NCBI GenBank assembly: GCA_022560025.1
Contig: JAFISE010000045.1
Span: forward strand, 124,001-188,000
Source: Stagonosporopsis chrysanthemi
Lineage: Eukaryota; Ascomycota; Dothideomycetes; Pleosporales; Didymellaceae
Length of the DNA: 64,000 nucleotides
Direction: 5' to 3'
Shown here: positions 11,483-22,601 of the stretch, one piece after another
Layout of the letters: each line of letters begins with the position of its first letter
Position numbering within the stretch: the stretch's first letter is position 1
Notes under the pieces: generated by a model
Database searches by the model: none
The model's input: the letters and a program-made list of their open reading frames with translations, nothing else
Told to the model about the DNA's origin: nothing
Position numbers and translations under genes: made by a program

Positions 11483-13795
11483 ATGGCCCTCCCCAGACTG
11501 CTCCCTAAGCCGTCAAGGAACTCGCCGCCGCCAGCGCCAGAACTACAGCCACCCGATAAGCGGAGGAGGGGCATGAACCACACAGCCTGCAACCGTACGT
11601 CCGCTGCGCCAATGCCCCGTCCAAGTGAGCTTATGAAATTGTAGTATGTAGAGCGAAACGAGAAAAGGTAACACAACGGTTCGCTCTGCGGCTTTGAGAA
11701 CACGTCTGATTACGTGTTGATAGTGCAGCGGCGAGCGGCCAAAGTGTCATGCATGTGAGCGCTACGGTCGAGAATGCGTATATGCAGCACCACAAGGAGT
11801 CACCCGACAACAAGCCAACAAACAAAGGCTCGCGGAAGTTGAGCGGCTGAGCTCATACCTTCACGACGTCGTCAGCCTATTGCGTGAAGGCAGCGAAGCT
11901 GATGCCGCAGTTGCCCTAAGGAGAATCAGGGCAGCGGAACAGGTCGACGAGGCAGTCGACGTTCTAGCGGTTGCGCAAGCGTTAATCGGTCCCACGCCCA
12001 CAATCAGAAACACGCCGAGTCCCAGTCCTCGCCTTGATGAAATAACGAGTCCTCATACTTCTCAGCAGCCCATAGAGACTCTCGGTTCTTCACCGTGCGT
12101 CTCGAATATCTTAGAAATGAGTTATAGGCTCACATTACAGATTTGAGCGCTCACGACACGCGCACATCCAAACACGTGATCAGTACACCGAAGACGTTGA
12201 TCTTTCTGCCTTGTCTGCTCAAGATCTCCGTATTTCGCATTGGACTTCAGTGTGCAAAGACGACCGACTCATGAACAACCTTCTCACGGTCTTCTGGACT
12301 CTAGACAACATGGTGGAGCCATCGCTCTACCGTCCTTTGTTCGAGGCGGATTTGTCCAATAACAACACGACGTTTTGCTCACCTTTCCTCGTTAACGCTC
12401 TACTCGCCCTGAGCTGTGTAAGTCACCCCCCAGTGTGTCTTGTTTCTTAAGCTCACTGTGCAGTTGCTCACACCAGAAGACGCGATCTGTTCAGAACCAG
12501 GCGACCATACGACCAGAGGACGACAATTCGCCGAGGAAGCTCAGAGACACTTCGAGAAGGAGAAGAACCAGCCGTCCATACCACTCTTGCAGGGTCAGTT
12601 TGCTATGTTCGCATACGAAGGGAACCTCGACGGTGGTGTCAAAGCCATCGACTACTTCTTGGGAACGGTAGAAACATACGAAGCCCTCAACAATTCAGGC
12701 TTTCTCGATTGCCAGATTACAAAGGAGAACCAAGCTAGATTTCAGACAGAGATGGAAGGGCTCTCTTGGATCATGTGGGGGTTTTACTGCACGGAGTGGT
12801 AAGACCAAGTCGAATGTAAAAACATCTGCTCACCTCTGACAGGCGCGCGTCGCAAGCCTTTGGGTTCCAAAACCCGGCGGCAAAGCCGCTCATTGCCAAG
12901 CTCTGGCGCAACAGTAGTTTCCCCCTCAGCCATCCCGAATCTCCCTGTTACTGGTGGCATCCATACGGAGAGCCGCGACGGGTCCAGAGATCTATGAAGG
13001 TTGAGCTGCGAGAAGCCAACTGTGACCTCTCTGAGATCGCGGAAGATGTCCTAGACTATCTTTATCCGCCACATGATGGTTCATCTGCATACCCAACCAG
13101 TAATCCTCAACGTGCAGTCGAACTGTATGGTGCTTTGGTCCACTTGAAATTGTCATTACCGCCACGGCTTCGGCTAGAGGATGCGATTCTGCCGACTGCC
13201 GTCTTGCTGCAGTGTGTGACACCATATCTCTATCGATCAAGAGAATGACGCTGATGCGAACGCTAGTTCATACATCGAGCTCCTCTTAGGGGACATCCTC
13301 CGCCCATTCTCACATTGGACGAAGTCGCGATTCGGCCCTTTCAACCCCAAAGATCGCTGCTACTCTCATTGTATCAGTCTTATGGAAACGATCTGGACGT
13401 TCCGAGCCTTCACAAGTCTGAATGAAGAATACTGGTACATCCCTATGCTCGCAACAGTTGCGTTCATGACCCTGCGCGAACACACAGAGAGTCCGATGTT
13501 GACAGAGGCACTCATAAAAGCTTGTAAATGCCTACATGAGATGAGATTGATGTACCCTCTGGCTTCAGATGCATTACTTGCGATTCGTGGCGCCTTCAAG
13601 AGACTAAGCATGGCGGTGCCGCTATACTTACAGGGCTTCTTCGAACCTGGGGTTGAGCACGCAGCCGACGGGTTATTGCATCATGCTGCTGCGAAATTGA
13701 TGCCGGACGAAGACTCGTCGAGTGAGACTAGAATCGAAGTGAGGTACCAGGAGCTTCTGGACGAGCTCGACGATGTAGAATTGAAAGGTTCGTAG
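11483..13795 (+). CDS. Zn2Cys6 transcription factor, 7 exons
   Basis: Modelled exons: 11483-11594, 11645-11667, 11724-12094, 12141-12417, 12464-12798, 12843-13211, 13267-13795, giving 671 residues. The zinc cluster is only visible after splicing: Cys at 36, 39, 46, 53, 56 and 63 with CX2CX6CX6CX2CX6C spacing, split by two introns, one a 23-nt micro-exon boundary. A linker and long regulatory region follow. 'ISHWTSVCKDDRLMNNLL' and 'FCSPFLVNALLALSC' match a common middle region of filamentous-fungal C6 regulators. Removing intron 13212-13266 restores 'AVLLHSYIELLLGDILRPF', the LHxxY..L.RPF pattern of the family; without it the frame breaks. Later segments (FGPFNPKDRCYSHC, ETIWTFRAF) are also family-like. 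It is a nuclear regulator with unknown targets; the nearest gene is the convergent serine carboxypeptidase. The gene appears intact, but the two small N-terminal introns need transcript support. Confidence 0.82.
11645..11667 (+). other. 23-nt micro-exon inside a zinc-cluster coding region
   Basis: This exon carries the second Cys and the basic 'RAKREK' stretch of the zinc cluster. It is bounded by GTACGT..TAG (11595-11644) and GTAACA..TAG (11668-11723) introns. It is inferred because only this splicing gives the full six-Cys motif. Confidence 0.65.
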
Positions 13796-14482
13796 ACTAA
13801 TGCGCATATGAATCAAGCCGTTTAATCGGCACCTAGTTTCTCTAGTTTCTCGCTGCAGCATTAGGCCATGCATTGTACCTCTGATCAGTACCGATCCTTG
13901 AGTTTCTAGCTACGAGGACATGAGATTCATTGGACATATGTCAATTATATGTTCTTTAGTGAACTCTACAGTGCGCTCTGTGCTGAAGGCGTAAAAGCGA
14001 TCTGATGTTCCGGGTGTGGCCGAGTAACGTAGTCCTCGATCGCCACTTCCAAATTTGTCTACGAGGCCGGAAGGTACTAGCTCACCAACCGCTCATCATC
14101 AACTCATTTTCAGTCTGCAGCTCTCGTATCACGATTGCCACGGTGAATAGCTAATCTAGACGAGTTACACTTTGTGACTGAACTGTCGCTTGCGCAATGG
14201 TGTTATGGGTCAGGATGTCCAAGCGTGGGAATGCTTGTCATGCGCCGAACATGCTCAGACGTATACTGTTTGTATGAAGCACTCGTGCGTTGTTCCACAT
14301 TGGTCTTGACTGAAAGCGATAAATTCGTGATCATATTGCAGACTATCTACGTCCTGCCGTTATATGGCAAAAGATCAACTACATCTTGGCTCGTAAAGCG
14401 ACCGGCTCTGCTCCATATGCGCAATGCTCGATGGAAGGCGTCGCAAGCACAGAGTACCGTATTACTTACTGAGTATCATGGC
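13796..14482. other. Convergent 3' flanks, no gene
   Basis: About 690 bp between the stop of the regulator (plus strand) and the stop of the carboxypeptidase (minus strand). It should hold both 3' UTRs. A plus-strand open frame at 14174-14632 runs into the carboxypeptidase in antisense and has no family features. Confidence 0.4.
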
Positions 14483-16267
14483 CTACTTGTAGATCGTACC
14501 ATTCCCGGTGTAGTTGCCGGATTGCGTAGTAAAGCTCTGAGCGCTGGAAAAGTCCTTCACCTTACCCAGAAGGATTTCCAACATCCTGTAGGCAACACCA
14601 GGAGTGAAACCAGGAAGTTCGTGACCTGCTAATCTGGCAGTATAGAATGTTAAACCACGCTCAGCGGTCCAGACACCCTGAATTCCAGCGCCAGCGAGTG
14701 CGCCGCCGTTGTATTCCGGATGATAAGGCGCGTAGAGCGGAGTCGCAGGATACTCGGAAAGACCCTGGGCGCCATTCCAAGTCATGTTTTGGATAGCGAA
14801 CAGAGTGCCGTTTGTAGAAAGGAGCATGTCGAGATCTCCAGAGCCGATGATGGTGTTGTTCGTGTACTCAATGACACGCTGAAGAACTCCGTTGTTTGCT
14901 GGAGGAGGTGATGCATCAGAGGCATAGCTTGTAGCATTTCCGTTGCCGAAGACGTTGATGTCAGTGCACTGTAGCCAGTTGGTATTGACATCCGCGTGAA
15001 GAGCCTTCTTAACGTCGGTTCGGTTGAAGTAGATTTCAGCTCCCGGCGGTGAGTAATCTCCCGTGTTCACTATGCCCAGTTGGCTGTATGGGTGCGGGCA
15101 AGTCTCAGTGATGTGGTAGATGTTGAAACACGGGTTCACCTCAAGAATAGCGGAGTAGACAGTGTCGAAGTTCGCGCATGCACCATCCTCAGTGCTGTAT
15201 GGGTCGGTCAAGACAGGGAAGGGCTCTTGAGGAGGCGGGAACTTGAAGTAGGTATCGAGGTACGAGCTGTAGTTGCAGGAATCCTGGCGGTCGTGAATTT
15301 GCTGAATGAATGTCTCGTTCAGGTAGAGGAGGTTTTGCCAGAAGTCAATGTAGGGGACAATGACGACCTGTTGCTGGATGGTTCCATCACCAATGATGGG
15401 ATCGTTGATGGAAACACCAGCAAGGTTGAAGTAGTCTTGGTCGTTTGCAGAAATGAAGCCATCCGCGATGTAAGGTACCTGTAGTCGTGTTAGAATGCTA
15501 TAGAGGATTCTCATTGAGCCCACTTGCATAATATCCCGCATAGGATTCGCCTGTGATGTAAGTCTTCCACTTGTGCGTCTGGAAGGTGTCTACAAAACTC
15601 TTGTAAAAACCGCGGAACTCGCTAGCCAGCTCCACCTCGTCTGTGATGTTAGGCGTTCCCTGAGAGTACCCAACGCCGACTGGTTGCTCAACCCAAAGCA
15701 TGTTGGTAAGGTTTGTCCATTTGTATGGGTTGTCGACGGGGGCCAATGTACCAGCCATCCATGTGAAAGGTCCGTTCTCCGTTAAAAGACCAGACAGCGA
15801 ACTACAACCAGGGCCACCGTTCAACCTGTATACAAGTTAGTCATGACCACTGCAGATGATGGTTCTCTTACCATATGGTGACCTCCTCCGGGGTCTGTTC
15901 AGCTGTCGAAGGGAAGAACCAGAAGAAAAGCTTGCGTGTCTCATCGGGACTATCCGAAATTGGTAGTAAGCCTGCGTAGCTCTCACCAATGTCGAAGGAG
16001 ACCTCTGGAATACCAGTGCCATTGACAGCAAAAGCTAAGTCACGAAGTCAACGTTGTGTTTAACAGATGCAGATGCCAGGTTTGCGTACGCTTGGTCTTC
16101 TCCGTCAGAAACTGAGAAGCTCGCTTTTGAATCTCAGGGTGCGAGAAAGGCTGGTTGGGCACGCTCCTCTCGACTATAGATCTAGGAAGGGTGGGCTTGA
16201 CAGGCTTTCTGAAAGCAAACGCAGAGGAAGCACAAAGCAACCCATTGAAGAGATTAAGGAGCTTCAT
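14483..16267 (-). CDS. Secreted serine carboxypeptidase, peptidase family S10
   Basis: Modelled exons on the minus strand: 16267-16090, 16034-15872, 15825-15528, 15478-14483, giving 544 residues. It removes C-terminal amino acids from peptides, probably outside the cell or in the vacuole at acid pH. The start has a signal peptide (MKLLNLFNGLLCASSAFA) followed by a basic, propeptide-like stretch. Family marks are in order: WLNGGPGCSSL (oxyanion-hole region), GESYAG with catalytic Ser208, GSGDLDML with the likely catalytic Asp430, and AGHELPGFTP with His499. Numerous N-glycosylation sites (NITD, NNTI, NMTW) fit secretion. It is closest to the fungal CPD-S1/CpdS type by the GDLD motif; this is from family memory. 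The third intron (15479-15527) begins GCAAGT, a GC-AG intron, and falls exactly in the conserved GYY|VPYIA stretch. Confidence 0.93.
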
Positions 16268-17739
16268 ATTGAAAAGTGATCAAGGAAGCTGCAACCAAAT
16301 GACCTGCATATTCCTCCAAGGCACATCAGCAGTATTTGAATGTTTCTCCGAGTGACGGCATTGTTGCACTTGGGCCATAACGCTTGTCCATGAGAAGAAG
16401 GAGGCAGTAAAGAGCACCCGAGCACACACGAGCCGCCTACCGGGTGTATAGTTGTGGGTCCTTGTAAAAGCAACCATTGGCTCCTGATACGATAGCCAGC
16501 GTTCGGCTGTTGAAGTCGCAGCATGCGGTGATATGACGCAGTCTAGGACGAACTCGCACCTTCCCTATCCGGCTTGGATTTGCATGACAGCCCCGCACAG
16601 CCTTCGCACCGTTGCAAGCTTTCGCTTCCGTGATTTGATGGTCATCGATTAGTGCATTTGATTTGTGGCTCTTGTTGATTAAGCCTCTGACTCCAAGCGG
16701 GACCGAAAGCTTGCTGTTGCTTGGTGAGCAATTAGCGATCCGAAGCAGAAGACTCGCAGGTACACAGGTTGAGGCTCAAATCCACGGAAATTACAGTGCG
16801 CAGAGAACAACATCCACAATTGGATGTTTCCATGCATAATACCGCCATACTAGAAGATTTGATGGAGTAAGGGGCGCAGGCTGACATGATTTGGTGTGGA
16901 ATCGATGTAACGCAACTTGCTTGGTTGTCTTGTCAATAGGGTTTGAAGTCTTATCAATAGGCAGCTTTCCTTTGTAGCCTTCAGGCAATCTTTGAGGTCT
17001 TTGAACGTCGAGAATGGGTACCGGCACTGAGCTTCGTGCGCACCAGCAACATGTACGATGTGCTCAATCGCTGGCATAATTTTGGCAAAGGGCTCACTCA
17101 TCCTCAAATATAACGAATGCTTTACTGCTAACATGCGAAAATGCACACGCCTATTCGAGGTACTAACAAGTCTGTATTGTGCTGCTCTGGTGGAGTTGCT
17201 GGCTGGAAAAAGGCGGTGCGTCCACAAACACAATGCCTGCATGGAAGCTTACCAACTTTGTGTGCCTACGCCGAGTGCCAACATCGCGTGCCGCTCATCA
17301 GCCTTCCGAGCAGTTTCTCCGTCGCTAAGATCCTTCACAGCTTCGTTCTCCGCCACGAACAAGCGATAACGACTTTCGTACTGTAAAGTTGATCACAGTT
17401 GGATCGTAACTGTGATGCCTGAAGAGCACCGCCTCCCAGTGGTGGTATGGCCACACCCCATTCCGCCAGCCACCGTCTCGATCTTACATGCACTCTCGAT
17501 CTCATCTAACAAGCATCCAGCTCCAAGTGGACGGGAAGATGTAGACGGTTGAATGTGATACGAGAAGCACTGTGGCTATGCCCCGGCTGACACGGCAATG
17601 TGTGGCTGTCACCCTCATCAAGCATCCAGCTGACCGGTCGAGCAAGCTGTCAGCATATGTATCGGTCACGTCCAGTGTACTTGAAGAATGATTGCAAATG
17701 TCCCGCAATATTTCTATCGCAGCAGCAGCTACAACCACC
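16268..17739. other. Intergenic, no gene supported
   Basis: About 1.5 kb between the carboxypeptidase start (minus strand) and the small membrane protein at 17740. It must hold the carboxypeptidase promoter on its left. Only short overlapping frames are present, none with a domain. Confidence 0.4.
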
Positions 17740-18093
17740 ATGGGCCACCCAACAGCACCTTCAGAGGCAGCGCCTGCCTACGACGAGCACATGTTTGGCC
17801 ACGAGGAGCACCATGTGAGTCCGCCGCCATCGGGATCAGCTTCAGGCTACGCCACTGTTCCGCAAAACGAGCCTGACATCGAGTTGGCGCACAACCACTC
17901 TCCACCATTGAACTCTTTCACGCCGCACCAGCACTGTGAGACCTGCGAAACTCTTACGACGGCACGCGAGGTCAGAGCGAATGAACGGCATTGCTGCATG
18001 TGGGTTTCCATCATATTCATGACCTTTGCGGTGGCCACGATGCTTTTGGGAATTGTTGCTGTAGACGCCAAGTACAAACACCAGAAGAACTGA
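17740..18093 (+). CDS. Small single-pass membrane protein, unrecognised
   Basis: A 117-residue intronless frame starting MGHPTAPSEAAPAYDEH. The ATG at 17740 has an A-rich 'accaccATGG' context and is preferred over an in-frame ATG at 17692. The N-terminal half is Pro/His-rich and polar, with a PAY-type motif (PAYDEH) that can bind WW domains or E3 ligases. A short Cys-containing segment (HCETCETLTTAREVRANERH) follows, then Cys-Cys and one hydrophobic helix (WVSIIFMTFAVATMLLGIVAV) near the C-terminus and a basic tail. A cytosolic N-terminus anchored by a C-terminal helix is likely. I do not recognise a named family, although the layout of CxxC, a basic stretch and one transmembrane helix looks like a conserved fungal protein rather than random sequence. 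Confidence 0.55.
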   Translation: MGHPTAPSEAAPAYDEHMFGHEEHHVSPPPSGSASGYATVPQNEPDIELAHNHSPPLNSFTPHQHCETCETLTTAREVRANERHCCMWVSIIFMTFAVATMLLGIVAVDAKYKHQKN

Positions 18094-18343
18094 AGTCAGG
18101 GCGTATACATGGGGTTTTGTTCTTGATGGTTTTACTGCGCTTGATTAGATGTTCGCCGTCTTCGTGAACTTTGACTGAGCCGTCACAACCCGGTCGACAC
18201 TTGTTGCATTCTTGTAGCCATAGGTCAATTATTGGCTTGTCATAATTTCAAATTGTCCTCTTTAGTTTGCGTCGTTGTACATGCTCGCAACGCTTGTATC
18301 CTCCTTGATCGCATCTTGGTGGTAGTGTGCACTTGCCGCTGTG

Positions 18344-18760
18344 CTAATTGCTAGTATCCATCTCCTCGAGTCTTCGCAGGTCCATGGGCGCATCCAACAA
18401 AGGGAGAACGTACGGATCAAATGTCTTCCACTGCAAGCGGTTAGCAATGCCTATTCGGAGATTCTGAAGTCTTACGTAGGGGTTGTTCAGGTGGTATTGT
18501 TGCGACTGAGTGGATGTTAGCCATGCACTCGTTCAAACAGGCTCCTTCACCGCTGCCGAGCTCAAACGTACGCTTTCTTGTTCGTATCGCTCTACAATGC
18601 TGAACTTGCGCGGGTCCACTGTGTCCTGCATCACAAACCAGGAAAGCGTCTCTTTATCCTTCGAGTAGACCTGGCTTGCCTCGACAAGCTTGGCCTTGAG
18701 TTTGGAGATGCTCTCCTCATCCGCCTTCGCGTACAGGTGAACGATAATTGTGTAGACCAT
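18344..18760 (-). CDS. ABM-type (antibiotic biosynthesis monooxygenase fold) small protein
   Basis: Modelled exons on the minus strand: 18760-18572, 18505-18476, 18430-18344, giving 101 residues. The sequence starts MVYTIIVHLYAKADEES and continues with 'KLVEASQVYSKDKETLSWFVMQD' and 'FSIVERYEQES', the beta-alpha-beta pattern and E-R-Y/F-x-x-E signature of dimeric ABM ferredoxin-like proteins. Some family members oxidise quinones or phenolics without cofactors; others degrade haem or only bind small molecules, so the substrate is unknown. The 30-nt middle exon and C-terminal exon complete the fold (NNPYWKTFDPYV). It has no signal peptide and is probably cytosolic. Short exons make the model slightly uncertain, but all joins keep the frame and use GT..AG. 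Confidence 0.75.
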
Positions 18761-19109
18761 GATGAACGGTTATGAAGTCAATTGAAGACGTGGTGGTGTC
18801 CCAATGGAAGTTTTCTTCTACCTCGAGCGGAGCTTGTGACGTACTTGAGGCTGAAGACCCCGCAGCTCCACTTCGCTTCCGCAAACCCGCCGAGCGATCT
18901 CCCATCACCAAAGTTCGGAGAAGCTTCAATAACTCACATCATACGACTGAAGAAACGATATCGGTTATGAGAGCTACTTCTCTAACAAGTGACTGAGGAA
19001 AAGAGTGAGAAGATAACCTCTATACCTCAACGCCGTCAAACGACGCGGAACACGCAAGAGGCAATACCGGCACACTGTTCTAAGCTAGTAACTGCCATCG
19101 CGATAGTCA
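18761..19109. other. Intergenic, promoter of the ABM gene and 3' flank of the next gene
   Basis: About 350 bp. Nothing beyond short open frames. It should contain the ABM promoter and the terminator of the minus-strand GNAT-like gene ending at 19110. Confidence 0.35.
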
Positions 19110-19973
19110 TCATGCCTGGGGCTTCAGATCAACATAGCACTTCGTTATTCTCTGATGCGCCGGCGCAAAGGCGAGGTTACCCTCGTCATCCTCCCACGTA
19201 TCTGTATGGAACTCGCTGACCACTGTACCCTTGTACGGAGGCTCTGGCTTGCTCCACACATGCGTGACAGCATCAGCAAAAGGCTCAATCTGAATACCTC
19301 TGAAGCCTCGTGCATCGGCTTCTCGCATCAGCCAGCGAGCCAGGCCAACCATGGTGTTCTTCCCCTCGTAGTCTCTCCGCGTTGACGTTGCGTTGCGAAG
19401 GAGAACTTCGTTGGGTCCTTTGGCTTTCCAACTTTTGGGATTTCTCACATCGTATTCCTCAAGAATTTGGTATGCCAATCCAAAGTGCGGCAGCGCTGCG
19501 AGGAGCGGTCCCATTTTACCCATGTCTAGAGGGTGATGAGCGTCGTAGGAGAGCGCAACGCTAACAAGAGGGAAGTCCATCTGCTGCAGCAACCTCTGCG
19601 CTTCAGCTTCCAGTCCATGCGACTCTCTTATGCTTGGCTCGGAGATGTCCCAGTACAATTTTCCTTCGGTTGCTTTGCTTTCTTCCCGCTTGTAGACGTA
19701 TTCAGTATCGAATACGCCAAAGGAGAGCCCGCTATTGATCTGATGCTCAACAAGGTAGATGGCATCGAGGGCAAGTTGGATTGCATCCTTGCCTGTCTTC
19801 TCGGTGTAGATTATTGGCCATACGGAAGAGTAAAAACTGTTGCTATGTGATACAATTGCGGCAGCCCATTCCGTGTGCGTGGGCTCTAGCTGACGAATCT
19901 CGTAGCGCGGCTTCAGAGAAGATGGGTTTGAGGGATTCGGAGTTCTGGTGTTTTCGTTCTCAGGTTTGGGCAT
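19110..19973 (-). CDS. GNAT-like (N-acetyltransferase fold) hypothetical protein
   Basis: A 287-residue intronless protein when started at 19973 (MPKPENENTRTPNPSNPSS). The frame is open to 20177, but the extra residues look random and Cys-rich. It opens with 'YEIRQLEPTHTEWAAAIVSHSNSF' and contains 'NTMVGLARWLMREADARGFRGIQIE', which resembles the R-x-x-G-x-G/A acetyl-CoA-binding turn and following helix of GNAT enzymes in degenerate form. The pattern 'YDAHHPLDMGKMGPLLAALP' and 'AYQILEEYDVRNP' recurs in conserved fungal hypothetical proteins of this kind. No signal peptide or membrane segment is seen, so a cytosolic location is likely. The assignment to GNAT is by overall layout, and the substrate cannot be guessed. 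Confidence 0.72.
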   Translation of the reverse strand: MPKPENENTRTPNPSNPSSLKPRYEIRQLEPTHTEWAAAIVSHSNSFYSSVWPIIYTEKTGKDAIQLALDAIYLVEHQINSGLSFGVFDTEYVYKREESKATEGKLYWDISEPSIRESHGLEAEAQRLLQQMDFPLVSVALSYDAHHPLDMGKMGPLLAALPHFGLAYQILEEYDVRNPKSWKAKGPNEVLLRNATSTRRDYEGKNTMVGLARWLMREADARGFRGIQIEPFADAVTHVWSKPEPPYKGTVVSEFHTDTWEDDEGNLAFAPAHQRITKCYVDLKPQA

Positions 19974-22090
19974 CGTGATTAGTATACCGTGTGAATGAGA
20001 ATTTGGTCGACAGCCTTGGGTCTGTTTGCACCGCAATGATCCCAGCCTTATACATGCAGGTAGGACGAGAACGTCCGCATCAGGCATCTTGTTTTGTAAT
20101 ACTCTCGCCAGCTCAACAAGACACAACAACCAAATACAATAATCATTTGCACAAAGAGGGTCCTGACAGACCTGCATCGCATCACTCTACCAGAAGTCTG
20201 AGGTCTAACATTATTAAAACGAGTTTCTTTTGCGATGTGCCCTGTGCGTACAAGTCTGCAGCCTGAAGGATTTGCTTTTTGTCAGCACTAGCACAACTGA
20301 GAAGTTTACCTGCAGTGCCACCATTTGTAATTTCTAGTGAGCCCGAGAGTTCCCAGTGAGGCACAACTGACATCAAGCGATCTACCGTATCTACTTTATT
20401 CGTGCAAGCATTTAGGTGTGACCTGGTTGACAATGCTGAAATGAAGTAGATACTGCCTACTTGCATGAGCTCCGGGTCATCCGCCTGGCTTTCAGGGGCA
20501 ATCTTTACCGCACAGCTTTCTGAACGTCCTTCTTGGAGAAGGTCGCCGTGTGTGTTCCAGACTGACGCGATGTTTGATGTTCCCAGCGCATCGTGGGCAT
20601 CGAGACTGATCGACCCGCCCATGTGTTGATCATTGACCCACGGCGATTTGTGGGGGCTCGTATGACCTATGATGCTTGTTGCAACTTTATGAAGTTCCAG
20701 ACTGAACAGTTGCGTCCCCCTTGCAAGACGGACAGTTGGCCTAAAGCGCTGTACCGACGGCGTAGGTAATAGTGCTGCCGGAGAGCCCGGCAAGGCTGGG
20801 TTCGGACGAACGAGTCTGTCGTTGAAGTGTTTTAAGGTTTAGACGCTCGGTGCCTAGGAGCGCCCGAGGCACGAGACGAGCGGGAACAGGTCAGCATACG
20901 TGAGCCGTAGCAATACCTCAGACTCAGGTCTCTGCTGCAGAGATCGCTGCGGGAGGGGCAGGTACGCGTATGAATACGCTGGTCCACAATAAGGTCGTAA
21001 GTCAGTCAGGGATACACGACCTAATCTCGCTTGTTGGATAGATGCGATGTTTCAGGCAGCAATTGAGATATCGAGTTATGTTCCTGATTGGCCGCGTCTA
21101 TGTGAAGCCAGGAACGCAGCGCCACACGTAATCGTGACTTGCAGAGACGCGTCAGATGTTTCGAACTTCACAGGTCTCGGGTTGAGCGCCTAAGGCACGG
21201 TCGCGGCACGCTCATACTGGGTAAGGCTGCTTGATTTACACGCAACGGTCGCTTGCTTCTAGTCTTGACCTTGCAATCATGCCATCGTCATTCTGAATTT
21301 GTGGAGACCGACTTGCTGCAAGCCGACGCACGTTTCGGTGCCCGGAGCTGGATGTGCATTGTGAAGCCGGTGAAAACTGACCGCTGAGCCTCGCCGGTGC
21401 GCATGCAAGCCGGAATATGCGGAAGGATAAAGGATACGTTGACCATGGCCTACATACTGCAACAGGGGCGCAAACGGTGTTAAACTGATGCTGAGCATGC
21501 GCGATTACGGCCGGGGCGAGGTGCTTGCGTGCGCGTTGAACCCTGGGAAGCCTCAAGTCTGCACGAGCCAGCATGGGGCATCTCTGCCGCAATGACTGAG
21601 GTCTCGACAAGACCCCTTCATTTCAGACTTTTTGGCCACGTCGTATAGATAAGGCCAAAGACCCTCGACAAGTTCAAGTACACAGCAGCTCAGCACACAG
21701 ATCTATCACAATCAGCAAAACACAACGCTCGTCATTTTTTGACGCCCAGTTCGTGCCATTCTTCGTGTTACGAGAGTGCTGTACTTTGATTGGCCGAGAG
21801 ATCCCCACCGTATAGCCCGGCCACGTTAAGACCAATCGCGCTATCTATTAAGGCTGTTTTGCCGGCCAAGACGTGAGCACCACGGCACACCCTTGGACAC
21901 GAGCGGACTACATCATCGAACATCCGGGACCATTGTCTGGGCACATATATTCCACTGCTCCCCAGTTGAAGTCGTTCCCACCCAAAGAAACCAATATCTT
22001 CGACCAAGTTGCTACTCCACATATCGTCACCACAAGCCATATCTCAAACACACTTGACCCTTACACCAAGACACCCTACTATCAACCACC
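19974..22090. other. 2.1-kb interval, no supported gene
   Basis: It contains an open minus-strand stretch of about 200 codons (20182-20793) lacking an ATG at its start and any domain. From about 21600 the sequence becomes the promoter side of the gene at 22091, including an A/C-rich run near 21690-21730. No repeat array was found. Confidence 0.35.
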
Positions 22091-22601
22091 ATGTTCTCCT
22101 GCGCCAACTACGAACGCGGATGCCGAGGACGCTGCAATGCAAATGGCAGCCGATGTGGAGACTGTATTGTCCTCAACCTTCAAGCTCGCTCGAGCAGCAC
22201 ATCTTCAAATTCATCGACAAGCTCAAGTCAAGCTGCTGCGTACTCGGCAATGACGTCATCCTTCGCATCGCTCAAGCAGTTCAACTCCTCTGCCACAAGG
22301 GCCTCGTAGACGTGAGGAAATCGACTTGTTACGATTCTTATGGACTATCATTCCGAGCATTAGCGAGAGTTTTCTTGGTCACTACCAATTTCTATGGGAT
22401 CGATTTCGATCCGTCACTAGGGAAGCATCTGGACGGGCATTCACACGGCGCAACATTTTTTTGACTGGACTGTATCATGATATACCACTTGTTTTGATAA
22501 GGATTTGGGCGCAGGCGGGTAGCAAGAGGAGGACATTCATCGAAGAGCACATGATGCCACGATGTACAGACACACCAGTCATTCGATCCGCGGAGGATTA
22601 A
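22091..22601 (+). CDS. Small Cys-rich protein, unrecognised (tentative two-exon model)
   Basis: The ATG at 22091 has a strong context (accaccATG). The N-terminus MFSCANYERGCRGRC followed by RCGDC places Cys at about 4, 11, 15, 22 and 25, a plausible small zinc-binding or disulphide unit, then a Ser-rich linker. A second frame from 22280 encodes a helical, aromatic segment (LLRFLWTIIPSISESFLGHYQFLWDRF) and ends at 22601. A 40-bp GT..AG intron (22240-22279) joins the two into 156 residues. That intron is shorter than the others in this window and lacks a clear branch point, so the join is uncertain. No signal peptide is seen. I do not know the function. Confidence 0.4.

Noticed and set aside
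13201..13270. Apparent frameshift that would make the regulator at 11483 a pseudogene
   Set aside because: A 55-bp GT..AG intron (13212-13266) removes the break and restores the LHxxY..LRPF pattern of the family, so a lesion is not needed.
20182..20793. Minus-strand open stretch of about 200 codons
   Set aside because: It has no ATG near its 5' end, no domain and no convincing exon partner; a frame of this length is possible by chance in 64 kb.
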